NCBI RefSeq assembly: GCF_001941845.1
Contig: NZ_CP018870.1
Coordinates: 4,532,001 to 4,596,000, forward strand
Source: Streptomyces sp. TN58
GTDB taxonomy: Bacteria > Actinomycetota > Actinomycetes > Streptomycetales > Streptomycetaceae
Reading direction: 5' to 3'
DNA length: 64,000 nt
Shown here: positions 8,382 through 16,201 of the stretch, one piece after another
Layout: each line of letters opens with the position of its first letter
Position numbering within the stretch: the first letter of the stretch is position 1
Notes under the pieces: generated by a model
Told to the model about the DNA's origin: nothing
Seen by the model: only the letters and a program-made list of their open reading frames with translations
Databases searched by the model: none
Translations under genes and position numbers: made by a program

Positions 8382-8449
8382 TGGCCGGCCAGGCACTGGA
8401 ACACCCCGCGGCGCAGGAGGAGCGCCGCCCCGAAATGCAGTGGCCGACC
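8336..8449. repeat. 59-bp imperfect tandem duplication over the lysR 3' end
   Basis: ACTGGAACACCCC begins at 8336 and again at 8395, and the two following segments stay similar for about 50 bp (GGCGCAGGAGGAGCGCC in both). The first copy encodes the LysR C-terminus and its stop; the second is intergenic. It reads as a recent local duplication. Confidence 0.8.
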
Positions 8450-8502
8450 ACGTGCTCCTACCAGCAGGATCAGAGGGTTGGCGGGAGTCAGGGGGAAGCT
8501 GT

Positions 8503-9568
8503 TTGGACGTGTTCGTGTGCGCCGGGTGCGGTACGGAGCTGACGGCCCCGGTCTCCCGGGTCGCCCTCCCCGACCACACCCACCACGGGGCGTGGGAGCG
8601 ACTGCACCCGCCGCTGATGGAGCCGGCGACGTACGCCGTCGAAACCCGGCCCACCGGCCCGCCCTGGCGACTGTGGGACGACGTCGGGGAGGACCTGGCG
8701 GCCCGACAGGGGGTGTACCTGCCGCAGTACGCGGTGTCCTTCGGTTCGCGGGGCCGGGTCGTCATCGCGCCCGGCGACTCCCGGGGCATGGCCCTGATCC
8801 CCGACAGGTGCGAGGGCTACTGCATGGGCATCGACGGCCGTGACGGGCCCAATCTGGCGTGCCGGGGCTGCGGACGGGCGGTGGCGACGCGCATGGACGA
8901 CTGCGGGCTGTGGCAGACGGTGTGGCTGGAGCCCGAGGAGGTCCGGTGCGTGCCCTCGGGCGCGCCGGCCGTCCCGGTCCCCGGCTGGGACGAGCTGGAC
9001 CTGGGGGCCTGCGCCGTGGCGCCCGTCGAACTCGACGGCTCCTGGAGCTTCCGCTGGGAGGCGGCCGTCATGGTGGCCCTCGCCCGCCTGCTGGTCGCCT
9101 GCGAGGGCCGCCCCGTGACCCTGCCCGGTCCCCTCGCCGACCTGGTCGGCGACGCCGTCGCCGGCTTCCTGCCCGCAGGCGGTCCGGCCCTCGCCGCGCG
9201 CCTCGCCGGTCCGGGGACGCCCGTGCTCGGGCCCGGCGGCGACGTCCTCCTGGTACCGCGCCACCCGGTCACCGGGGAGTCGTGGCGGCCCCCGGACGGC
9301 ACGGCCCCCGGACGGCACGGCCCCCGTGGTACCGATGGACATCGGCGTCTGGGCCCACCTCACGCTCCCGGGCGAAGCCTCGCCGCTGCCCGCGACGGGC
9401 ACGCTGCCGGACGGCGTGCTGCGCGACGACTACCCCCGGCCGCTGCGCCCGGGGGACGGTTTCTGGCCGCACCAGGAGGCGTTCAGGGGCACTCTGACGC
9501 ACCTCCCCGGCATCCGCCACCCGCAACTGCGCGCCTACCGCGAGCGGTACGGCGCCCGGCCGCGCTAG
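8503..9568 (+). pseudogene. Hypothetical Cys-rich protein gene, frameshifted by a 16-bp tandem repeat
   Basis: One coding unit split over two frames. Frame 1 runs from TTG 8503 (GGGGGAA 6 bp upstream; GTG 8509 is the alternative) and encodes paired Cys motifs FVCAGCGTEL near the start and LACRGCGRAV near residue 120, suggesting a zinc-binding or rubredoxin-like fold. Near 9287-9326 the frame is lost; the natural continuation (MDIGVWAHLTLPGEASPLPA onward) is in frame 2 and stops at TAG 9566-9568. Removing one 16-bp repeat unit joins the two frames into one protein of about 349 residues. I do not recognise the family. It could be a true pseudogene, a phase-variable gene, or a sequencing or assembly error. 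Confidence 0.75.
9287..9326. repeat. 16-bp tandem repeat, 2.5 copies, causing a frameshift
   Basis: GGCCCCCGGACGGCAC is at 9287-9302 and again at 9303-9318, followed by a half unit GGCCCCCG to 9326. The unit length is not a multiple of three, so gain or loss of one copy switches the reading frame of the surrounding gene. Confidence 0.95.
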
Positions 9569-9650
9569 GGCGTTTTGCGAAAGTCCCGTCCGGCTCGCGG
9601 CGCCTGGCGCCGCCCTGCGGGCGCACGACGCCACCTTCGCAACACGCCCT
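9567..9650. repeat. Dispersed palindromic element, copy 2
   Basis: Left arm AGGGCGTTTTGCGAAAGT (9567-9584) pairs with 9633-9650 with two mismatches; the interior is 48 bp and itself GC-rich with internal dyads. The T before the left arm makes TAGGGCG, and TAG 9566-9568 is the stop of the preceding gene. Same element as at 5155-5219. Confidence 0.85.
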
Positions 9651-9672
9651 GCCCCAACGGCGGGCCGGGGGA

Positions 9673-10041
9673 TCACCCGGAGGGCTTCGCGTAGTCGGAG
9701 AAGCCGGTCCAGTCCAGCGTCACGCAGGGCTCGTCGCCCACCACCCAGGCGTTGTGCCCCGGGTGCACCCGCATGTAGTCGCCGGGCCCGAACTCCGTGC
9801 TCTCCCCGTCGTCCGTGACGACCTTCATCCGGCCGCTGACCACGTACCCGGTGTGGTCGGCCTGGCAGCTGTCCGTCCCGGCCAGCGGCTTGATGTGCTC
9901 CGACCACTTCCAGCCCGGCTCGAAGACGGCCCGTCCGACGGCGCCGTCCCCCGTGTCCACCAGGTCCAGCCGGCCCATGCCGCCGACGAACGGCCTGGTC
10001 TCGTCCGGCTCGTCGAAGTTCCTGCGGTCCATCGCTGCCAT
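9673..10041 (-). CDS. Small cupin-domain protein
   Basis: 122 residues from ATG 10041, with GGAGG about 9 bp upstream. A single cupin barrel is visible: the first conserved region is WSEHIKPLAG ... CQADHTGYVVSGRMKV (about residues 50-75), and the second is EFGPGDYMRVHPGHNAWVVGDEP (about 85-107). The metal ligands are only partly recognisable, and the first motif has one His in HTGY. Such single-domain cupins act as small enzymes or sensors; no function can be assigned. It stands alone between a palindromic element and a hydrolase-like gene. Confidence 0.85.
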   Translation of the reverse strand: MAAMDRRNFDEPDETRPFVGGMGRLDLVDTGDGAVGRAVFEPGWKWSEHIKPLAGTDSCQADHTGYVVSGRMKVVTDDGESTEFGPGDYMRVHPGHNAWVVGDEPCVTLDWTGFSDYAKPSG

Positions 10042-10135
10042 GGCGGATCGCCTCCGGGGGAGGAGCGGGCACCCCGAGTCCACTTCTCACGGTACGCCGC
10101 GAGTGCGCGTCGCGAAACGCGTTCCGCCCGTGCCG

Positions 10136-10870
10136 TCACCGCCGTAGCGACCTCCCGAAACCCGAGGCCAGCGGCATCCGCAGGCCAAGCGGCGGCGGCG
10201 CGGCCAGGGCGTCCGTGACGGGCCGCGAGTACCGGCCCGAGAAGACCGCCCCCAGGACGAAGTCCACGCCCAGCGCCACCACTTCCGCCTGGTGCTCCCG
10301 CAGACCGTGCCCGTCCGAGTGCACCTCGAAGCGGCACGTCGAGCGGTTCGACTTCTTCGCCCGCTCCGCCAGCCGGAAGGAGGCCTCCGGGTCGCTGCGC
10401 GCGTCGTTGGTGCCGTGCACGATCAGCACCTGCCGCCCCGACAGCTGTCTCACCGGTTCCAGGGACGCGGAATCCGCCCCGTCCGCTAAGCAGGGGGCGA
10501 GCGCCAGAACCGCGTTGACGGCTCCGTGCCCCGCCGCCCGCAGCGCGGCCTGCCCTCCCTCGGCGTAGCCGGCCAGGCACACCGGCACGTCCCCGTACCG
10601 CCGCACCGCCTCGTCGGCCGCCCACCGGGCCTGCTCCTCCCGGGAGGACTCCCCGCCGTGGACGACGGCGTGCGCGACCAGCCCGTGCCCGCCGCCCGCC
10701 CGGGCCAGCGCCCGCCCGAGCCGACGCATGGGGCCGGGGGAGAGTCTGGACGCCCCGGGAAGCAGGAGCACCACCCCGTTGACCGGGCTTTCCGTCGGAC
10801 CCGAGCCGGTTCTCGCGCCGGCCGCCCGCCCCAGGCGGGCCCCGCGCGCCGGCGGCGCATGCTGTGCCAT
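10136..10870 (-). CDS. Alpha/beta-hydrolase-fold protein (dienelactone-hydrolase-like), nucleophile replaced
   Basis: 244 residues. The fold is recognised from VNGVVLLLPG (first strand and oxyanion region, residues ~30-40), the nucleophile elbow CLAGYAEGGQAALRA (~97), the acid-strand motif LIVHGTNDARSDPEASF (~150) and a terminal His in SDGHGLREH (~187). The expected G-x-S-x-G is GYAEG, so the serine nucleophile is Ala. Either the protein is non-hydrolytic or the elbow is used differently. It lies divergent from add, whose operator is in the shared promoter region. The function is unknown. Confidence 0.75.
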   Translation of the reverse strand: MAQHAPPARGARLGRAAGARTGSGPTESPVNGVVLLLPGASRLSPGPMRRLGRALARAGGGHGLVAHAVVHGGESSREEQARWAADEAVRRYGDVPVCLAGYAEGGQAALRAAGHGAVNAVLALAPCLADGADSASLEPVRQLSGRQVLIVHGTNDARSDPEASFRLAERAKKSNRSTCRFEVHSDGHGLREHQAEVVALGVDFVLGAVFSGRYSRPVTDALAAPPPLGLRMPLASGFGRSLRR

Positions 10871-10956
10871 GGCGGAACAGTCTCAGACCTTCGGGTGTAC
10901 GCCATCCGTCCGCGCGGTCTCTGTTACATATCGACGCCCGCCGGGGACACGACACT

Positions 10957-10968
10957 CTACGCGCGTAG
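10957..10968. promoter_or_regulatory. Nucleoside-regulon palindrome upstream of add
   Basis: Perfect 12-bp palindrome CTACGCGCGTAG, ending 15 bp before the adenosine deaminase start. It is the same sequence as upstream of deoC and PNP and near-identical to that before deoA. It directly precedes TAGGAGTAGAGT, which could hold a -10 hexamer (TAGAGT), so a repressor bound here would block transcription. Confidence 0.75.
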
Positions 10969-10983
10969 GAGTAGAGTGCGCAG

Positions 10984-12132
10984 ATGACGAGCGAGACCCC
11001 CAACCTGCCGACCCCGGATCAGATCCGTCGTTCCCCGAAGGTGCTCCTGCACGATCACCTCGACGGTGGACTGCGTCCCGGGACCATCATCGAGCTGGCC
11101 CGCGAGGTCGGTTACGAGAACCTCCCCGAGACCGAGGCCGACAAGCTCGGCATCTGGTTCCGCGAGGCGGCCGACTCCGGCTCCCTCCCGCGCTACCTGG
11201 AGACGTTCGCCCACACCTGCGCGGTCATGCAGACGAAGGCGGCCCTCTTCCGCGTCGCCGCCGAGTGCGCCGAGGACCTGGCCGAGGACGGCGTCGTGTA
11301 CGCCGAGATCCGCTACGCCCCCGAGCAGCACCTCGAAGCCGGCCTGACCCTCGAAGAGGTCGTCGAGGCCGTCAACGACGGCTTCCGCGAGGGCGAGCGC
11401 CGCGCCAAGGCCAACGGCCACCGCATCCGCGTCGGCGCCCTGCTGACCGCGATGCGCCACGCGGCCCGCGCGCTGGAGATCGCCGAGCTGGCCAACCGCT
11501 ACCGCGACAACGGCGTGGTCGGCTTCGACATCGCCGGCGCCGAGGCCGGGTTCCCTCCCACCCGCCACCTCGACGCCTTCGAGTACCTCAAGCGCGAGAA
11601 CAACCACTTCACGATCCACGCCGGTGAGGCCTTCGGCCTGCCGTCGATTTGGCAGGCCCTGCAGTGGTGCGGCGCCGACCGCCTCGGTCACGGCGTGAAG
11701 ATCATCGACGACATCGAGGTCGCCGAGGACGGCACGGTCACGCTCGGCCGCCTGGCCAGCTACGTCCGGGACAAGCGCATCCCCCTGGAGATGTGCCCGA
11801 CCTCGAACCTGCAGACGGCCGCGGCCGCCTCGTACGCCGAGCACCCGATCGGCCTGCTGCGGAAGCTGCACTTCAGGCTCACGGTCAACACCGACAACCG
11901 CCTGATGAGCGGCACCAGCATGAGCCGCGAGTTCGAGCACCTGGTGGACACCTTCGGCTACACCCTCGACGACATGCAGTGGTTCACCGTCAATGCGATG
12001 AAGTCCGCGTTCATTCCTTTCGATGAACGACTGGCCATGATCAATGAGGTCATCAAGCCCGGCTATGCGGAGCTGAAGTCGGAATGGCTGTTCCGCCAGA
12101 CCGCTTCCACCAGCGGTTCCGTCTCGGCGTAG
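10984..12132 (+). CDS. add: Adenosine deaminase
   Basis: 382 residues, the normal length for the adenosine/AMP deaminase amidohydrolase family. It hydrolyses adenosine and deoxyadenosine to inosine and deoxyinosine in the cytosol. The metal-binding HxH is [12 protein letters not shown] at residue ~22; HAGEAFG (~212) holds the zinc His and catalytic Glu, and [13 protein letters not shown] (~300) the metal Asp region. The start at ATG 10984 is short of a strong ribosome-binding site (AGGAG about 12 bp upstream). It is preceded by the palindrome shared with other nucleoside genes and followed by a strong hairpin, so it is probably monocistronic. Confidence 0.96.
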   Translation: MTSETPNLPTPDQIRRSPKVLLHDHLDGGLRPGTIIELAREVGYENLPETEADKLGIWFREAADSGSLPRYLETFAHTCAVMQTKAALFRVAAECAEDLAEDGVVYAEIRYAPEQHLEAGLTLEEVVEAVNDGFREGERRAKANGHRIRVGALLTAMRHAARALEIAELANRYRDNGVVGFDIAGAEAGFPPTRHLDAFEYLKRENNHFTIHAGEAFGLPSIWQALQWCGADRLGHGVKIIDDIEVAEDGTVTLGRLASYVRDKRIPLEMCPTSNLQTAAAASYAEHPIGLLRKLHFRLTVNTDNRLMSGTSMSREFEHLVDTFGYTLDDMQWFTVNAMKSAFIPFDERLAMINEVIKPGYAELKSEWLFRQTASTSGSVSA

Positions 12133-12150
12133 GCCATGGCGTGACGTACT

Positions 12151-12186
12151 GAAAGCGCCCGGGAGAGGCAATTTCCGGGCGCTTTC
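12151..12186 (+). terminator. Strong hairpin terminator after add
   Basis: Perfect 12-bp stem: GAAAGCGCCCGG (12151-12162) and CCGGGCGCTTTC (12175-12186), with a T-rich tail after the stem. Confidence 0.88.
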
Positions 12187-12271
12187 TCGTATTAAAGGAT
12201 GTTTGCGGGCGAGGGTTTCACGTGACTAGTTTGCGGAGCCGCTCAATTCCCCGTCGCAAGGAATACCTTTC

Positions 12272-12520
12272 ATGAAGCAGTCAGCTGCCAAGTTCCTCGG
12301 TGCCGCCGCCGTCGGTGCCGCCCTCGCGGCCGTCGCCGCCGGCACCGCCTCCGCCGCCGTCCCCGCCATCGGCATCACCGACGCGCTGGGCACCGCCACC
12401 GGTGCGCTGGAAGGCGTCACCAGCCAGCAGCAGATGCAGTCCGAAGAGGGGCAGCCGAGCGACCCCACCGCCGCGGTCACGGGCCTGCTGGGTCCGGTCA
12501 CCGGCGCCCTCAACGGCTGA
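12272..12520 (+). CDS. Small secreted protein
   Basis: 82 residues. A Lys-bearing N-region, an Ala/Val-rich hydrophobic stretch and a TASA-A cleavage site near residue 28 form a clear signal peptide. The mature part is about 54 residues, ending in a small hydrophobic segment (VTGLLGPVTGALNG) that resembles the C-terminus of the secreted protein at 18833-19180 (VSSLLGPLTP). AAGGAA about 9 bp before ATG supports the start. I do not recognise a functional family. Secretion is predicted; the role is unknown. Confidence 0.75.
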   Translation: MKQSAAKFLGAAAVGAALAAVAAGTASAAVPAIGITDALGTATGALEGVTSQQQMQSEEGQPSDPTAAVTGLLGPVTGALNG

Positions 12521-12651
12521 CGCCGACGCGAGACGAACGAACGCACGCACGGCGGTCGCACGCCCCTTCGACGAGGTGTGTGTGCCGCCGTGCGGTGTGC
12601 CACGATCACCACCAACTGCCCGCCGACGCACTGGGTATGAGGTTCTCGGTC

Positions 12652-13416
12652 ATGCGCATGAAGGCACGAGCGACGCTGGTCGCACTGGTCCCCGCCCTGC
12701 TGTCCGCCGCCGTGGGGTGCGGCAGTACGGACGCCCCCGCGACGGGCAGGTCCCCCGACCCCAAGGGCTCCGCGAGCGCCGACGGCGCGCCCGGCGCCGC
12801 CGCGGCACCCACCGACCCGGTCGGCTCGGCGCAGCCGAAGGCCGGCGCCACCAGGCTGGAGCGCTCCGCGCTCGCCCAAGGCGACCTGCCCGGCTATCAG
12901 ATCTCCGCCCAGGGGAAGAACCCCAACGCCCCGGACGGTCAGCCGCAAGCCGACAAGAAGGCCTGCCAGCCGCTGGCCGACATCATGGGCGACAAGCCGG
13001 ACCCCGCCGCGCGCGAGACCGTCAACCGGGGCATCGGGTCCCAGAAGCAGACAGGGCTCGCCGTCTCCGCGTCCGTCAGCTCCTACTCCGAGAGCGACGC
13101 CAAGGCACTGATCTCCCGGCTCAGGGCCGCCGTCGCCGCCTGCGGAAGCGGCTTCAGCGCCACGGTCGACAAGCAGACCGGCAGCTACCGCGAGATCCGC
13201 GCCGCCGACTACCGCACGAGCGGCGACGAGAGCGTCAGCTGGACCACGACCGCGGCGGGCCAGGGCGTCTCCGCGCAGGTCCACCTGGTGGTCGTACGCG
13301 AGGGGGACACCGTCGTACGGCTGATGGCCCTCAACGTGGCGGCGGCCCAGCAGAAGGTCCAGGTACCGCAGGAAGTGACCGACAAGCAGCTGGAGAAGGT
13401 CCGCAAGGCCGGCTGA
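12652..13416 (+). CDS. Putative lipoprotein
   Basis: 254 residues from ATG 12652, which has GAGG 8 bp upstream; ATG 12637 is an alternative. The signal peptide ends in the lipobox-like AAVGC near residue 22, followed by an Ala/Gly/Pro/Ser linker, so the mature protein should be lipid-anchored outside the membrane. The C-terminal ~170 residues form one soluble domain with two Cys (KACQPL, VAACGSGF) and a conserved-looking strand pattern (VHLVVVREGDTVVRLMALNV). This resembles the sensor-type lipoproteins abundant in Streptomyces, but no activity can be assigned. Confidence 0.82.
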   Translation: MRMKARATLVALVPALLSAAVGCGSTDAPATGRSPDPKGSASADGAPGAAAAPTDPVGSAQPKAGATRLERSALAQGDLPGYQISAQGKNPNAPDGQPQADKKACQPLADIMGDKPDPAARETVNRGIGSQKQTGLAVSASVSSYSESDAKALISRLRAAVAACGSGFSATVDKQTGSYREIRAADYRTSGDESVSWTTTAAGQGVSAQVHLVVVREGDTVVRLMALNVAAAQQKVQVPQEVTDKQLEKVRKAG

Positions 13417-13421
13417 GCGCC

Positions 13422-13622
13422 CTACCAGGCGGTCGAGGCGGACTTCTCGTTCGGCAGCAGCACCCACAGCGCGATGTAGACGAGGAACTGCGGGCCGGGC
13501 AGCAGGCACGAGACGGCGAATATGGCGCGCATCGTGTTGGCGGAAATTCCGAAACGCCGTGCGAGTCCGGCGCAGACTCCGCCGATCCAACGGCCGTCAC
13601 GGGGGCGGACCAAGGCGCTCAT
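13422..13622 (-). CDS. PspC-domain membrane protein
   Basis: 66 residues forming a single PspC domain: RDGRWIGGVCAGLARRFGI (about residues 8-26), then a hydrophobic helix (MRAIFAVSCLLPGPQFLVYIALWVLLP, written here only to mark about residues 31-57 as membrane-spanning). PspC proteins sit in the inner membrane and are linked to envelope stress. The start at ATG 13622 is supported by AAGGAG 7 bp upstream. It ends 5 bp from the convergent lipoprotein gene. Confidence 0.9.
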   Translation of the reverse strand: MSALVRPRDGRWIGGVCAGLARRFGISANTMRAIFAVSCLLPGPQFLVYIALWVLLPNEKSASTAW

Positions 13623-13660
13623 GAGGTACTCCTTCGTCGGGATCGCTTTCTTGCGATGAC

Positions 13661-14239
13661 TCAATACTCCCGCTGGACCGCGGACAGAACGTCGGTCCAG
13701 GGGCCGAGCCCGACCCTGGAAATCCTCGGGGTGTCCCCCTGATAAACGGCATGTGAGCGGCGCAGCCGGGCCCGCAGCGCCGGTACGACGGCCGCGTGCG
13801 CGATCAGAACGCCGAGGGTGTTCAGCAGCACCGAGTCCACGTCGACGACCCGGCCCGGGACCCCGCTCTGGAGCATCTCGATGCTCAGCGAGACCAGCGC
13901 GCCGGCCGCGGCGGTCCGCACCAGGGAAGACCAGGCGGCCAGCCGCGACAGCCGGAGCCGCCCGCTGACCAGCGGCACCAGCACTCCCAGCGGGGCCAGC
14001 AGCGCCAGCCCCTCCCCGATCCGACGCGTGGCCTCCAGCGGCCCGAGGGCGAGGTCCGCCCGGATCCCCTCCAGCGGGGTCAGATTGCCGGCGGCCGCCC
14101 ACGGGACGTCAAGGGGCAGCAGGGTCAGCCAGCCGACGGCCACGAGATGGGCGGCGAGCAGGACCCCGGCGAGGAGTCGGAGGCGGAGGGGGATCGCGGT
14201 GGCGCCGGCGGGACTGCCGTCGGCCTCAATACGCTGCAC
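13661..14239 (-). CDS. VanZ-like integral membrane protein
   Basis: About 192 residues from GTG 14239 (an upstream ATG at 14308 would add an unlikely Arg-rich stretch). There are four to five hydrophobic segments, with the VanZ signature SIEMLQSGVPGRVVDVDS followed by LLNTLGVLIAH in the C-terminal half (E...Q...R..D..D...N..G). The VanZ family is named after the teicoplanin-resistance accessory protein, but in Streptomyces the function is unknown. The start is uncertain. Confidence 0.8.
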   Translation of the reverse strand: MQRIEADGSPAGATAIPLRLRLLAGVLLAAHLVAVGWLTLLPLDVPWAAAGNLTPLEGIRADLALGPLEATRRIGEGLALLAPLGVLVPLVSGRLRLSRLAAWSSLVRTAAAGALVSLSIEMLQSGVPGRVVDVDSVLLNTLGVLIAHAAVVPALRARLRRSHAVYQGDTPRISRVGLGPWTDVLSAVQREY

Positions 14240-14315
14240 ACCTGCGAGGACGCACCACCTGGCAGTCCTGGTTCCGCCCCGACGGTGTGGCGGCGGGCAC
14301 GGCCGCACGACCCGC

Positions 14316-14975
14316 TCAGCGAGTGGCGAACAGGACGATCAGCACCAGCGCGCCGGCCACGGCGGGCGCGATGATCTCGTACGACCACTGCACCCGCACG
14401 CTGCCCTGGGCGCCGGGCCGCTCGGCCCCGCGCTCGGCCATCCGCTGGAGCTCGTCGACGATCCGGTCCGCACTGGCCCGCATCGGCTCGGCCTGGAGCC
14501 GGGCCCTCTCACCGGGCGAGCGCCCCGGGGACCGGTCCGGGGACCGCTCCGCACGATCGCGCAGCCCCTCGTACCGCAGACGCTGGCGGTTGGCCTTCTT
14601 CCGCTCGCGCAGCGAGACGGGCACGGACCACAGCTGGTACTTCGACCCCTCGGCCAGCACCTCCGCCGAGTAGCCGGAGCGTACGGCGTCCACGGCGGCC
14701 CACGGCAGCTCGATGATCCGGAAGGGGTTCCGCACCCGCATCCGGTCGTCGTTGGCGAAGACGGCCGGGCGGATCGTGAACGCCACGATCAGCGGTACGA
14801 CGCACAGCGCCACCGCCAGGGCGATCCAGGGGGTGTTCCCCGAGCCGCGCACCACGGCGTCCCCGCAGAGCCATGCCGTCAGCGCGAGCAGCAGTACCCC
14901 CGATACGACGCCCATGGAGGAGCGGTAGACCCGGTCGTCGTAGACCGGCTCATCGGTCGGCTGCTGGCTGCTCAT
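14316..14975 (-). CDS. PH-domain membrane protein
   Basis: 219 residues from ATG 14975. Two hydrophobic segments lie near residues 22-42 and 48-70, followed by a bacterial PH-like segment (RVRNPFRIIELPWAAVDAV, about 82-100), then a charged Arg/Glu-rich linker (RSPDRSPGRSPGERARL) and a final transmembrane helix at the C-terminus. It belongs to the widespread actinobacterial PH-domain membrane proteins of unknown role. The gene sits downstream of a decayed sortase. Confidence 0.82.
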   Translation of the reverse strand: MSSQQPTDEPVYDDRVYRSSMGVVSGVLLLALTAWLCGDAVVRGSGNTPWIALAVALCVVPLIVAFTIRPAVFANDDRMRVRNPFRIIELPWAAVDAVRSGYSAEVLAEGSKYQLWSVPVSLRERKKANRQRLRYEGLRDRAERSPDRSPGRSPGERARLQAEPMRASADRIVDELQRMAERGAERPGAQGSVRVQWSYEIIAPAVAGALVLIVLFATR

Positions 14976-14997
14976 GGGGTCGATTCTGCCCCACGGC

Positions 14998-15185
14998 GCC
15001 GCGTGGGCATATCGGCCCCATGAGATCCGCGTACAGGATGATGTCGTCGGGGCGCCGGCCGACCGTGAGGCTCGCCCCCGCAGGTGATCACACGCAGCTC
15101 CGGGCGGGCGGTGTCGCCGTACACCTTGGCGGTCGGGAAGCGGTCCTCGGTGTCGATTCCATAGCGGATCGGCCAGAACCGGGCG
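14998..15185 (-). pseudogene. Remnant of a class E/F-type sortase (C-terminal fragment, frameshifted)
   Basis: Read on the minus strand from about 15175, the sequence encodes FWPIRYGIDTEDRF, then FPTAKVYGDTARPELRVITCGG, overlapping pieces of a sortase catalytic region with the TC-type active-site cysteine (VITCGG). After a GGGGG run the frame shifts, and the next frame gives RRPDDIILYADLMG, which fits the last sortase strand (DNVVVYA-type). There is no start, no N-terminal half and no catalytic His, so this is a relic. It fills the gap between the PH-domain gene and the deoC promoter. Confidence 0.65.
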
Positions 15186-15202
15186 AGGGGGGTGACAGGT
15201 CG

Positions 15203-15214
15203 CTACGCGCGTAG
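15203..15214. promoter_or_regulatory. Nucleoside-regulon palindrome upstream of deoC
   Basis: Perfect CTACGCGCGTAG palindrome ending 19 bp before the deoC ATG. It overlaps TAGATA, a plausible -10 element that would give an almost leaderless deoC transcript. Identical to the sites before add and PNP. Confidence 0.75.
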
Positions 15215-15233
15215 ATATGCTCATGTGGTGACC

Positions 15234-16196
15234 ATGCCCACCACCCTCACCGCATTCGCTGACGTGACGACGTCCGACAGTGCGCTGCGCCGCTTCCTGC
15301 ACGGGCTGCCCGGCGTCGACGCTGTCGGTCTGGAGGCCCGCGCGGCCTCCCTCGGCACCCGCTCGATCAAGACGACGGCCAAGGCGTACGCCATCGACCT
15401 GGCCATCTCGATGATCGACCTGACGACGCTGGAAGGCGCGGACACCCCGGGCAAGGTCCGGGCGCTCTCCGCCAAGGCCGTCAATCCCGATCCGACCGAC
15501 CGCACGACCCCCATGACGGCTGCCGTCTGCGTCTACCCCGACATGGTGGCCACCGCCAAGGCCGCGCTGAACGGAGCCGACGTCAAGGTCGCCTCCGTCG
15601 CCACCGCCTTCCCGGCCGGCCGCGCCGCCCTGCCCGTCAAGCTCGCCGACACCCGCGACGCCGTCGCCGCCGGCGCCGACGAGATCGACATGGTCATCGA
15701 CCGTGGCGCCTTCCTCGCCGGCCGCTACCTGGAGACGTACGAGCTGATCAAGGCCGTCAAGGAGGCCTGCGTCCGCGAGGACGGGAGCGCCGCCCGCCTG
15801 AAGGTCATCTTCGAGACCGGCGAGCTGTCGACCTACGACAACATCCGCCGCGCCTCCTGGATCGGCATGCTCGCGGGCGCCGACTTCATCAAGACGTCGA
15901 CCGGCAAGGTGGGCGTCAACGCCACCCCCGCGAACACCCTGCTCATGCTCGAAGCCGTCCGCGACTTCAAGGCGCAGACTGGAATCCAGATCGGCGTGAA
16001 GCCGGCCGGCGGCATCCGCACCACCAAGGACGCGATCAAGTTCCTGGTCCTGGTCAACGAGACCGCGGGCGAGGACTGGCTGAGCAACACCTGGTTCCGC
16101 TTCGGCGCCTCCAGCCTGCTCAACGACCTGCTGATGCAGCGCCAGAAGCTGAGCACCGGCCGTTACTCCGGTCCCGACTACGTGACGGTGGACTGA
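15234..16196 (+). CDS. deoC: Deoxyribose-phosphate aldolase
   Basis: 320 residues from ATG 15234 (GTG 15225 or 15228 are possible). This class I aldolase cleaves 2-deoxyribose-5-phosphate to glyceraldehyde-3-phosphate and acetaldehyde. The DeoC core reads AVCVYPDMV (~98), VATAFPAGRA (~123), DEIDMVIDRGAFL (~150), LKVIFETGEL (~190), FIKTSTGKVG with the Schiff-base Lys (~220) and VGVKPAGGIRT-type GVKPAGGIRT (~253). Two aldehyde dehydrogenase genes follow at 5-bp spacing or with overlap, which fits oxidation of the acetaldehyde product. The CTACGCGCGTAG palindrome lies just upstream. Confidence 0.96.
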   Translation: MPTTLTAFADVTTSDSALRRFLHGLPGVDAVGLEARAASLGTRSIKTTAKAYAIDLAISMIDLTTLEGADTPGKVRALSAKAVNPDPTDRTTPMTAAVCVYPDMVATAKAALNGADVKVASVATAFPAGRAALPVKLADTRDAVAAGADEIDMVIDRGAFLAGRYLETYELIKAVKEACVREDGSAARLKVIFETGELSTYDNIRRASWIGMLAGADFIKTSTGKVGVNATPANTLLMLEAVRDFKAQTGIQIGVKPAGGIRTTKDAIKFLVLVNETAGEDWLSNTWFRFGASSLLNDLLMQRQKLSTGRYSGPDYVTVD

Positions 16197-16201
16197 TCAC
16201 C

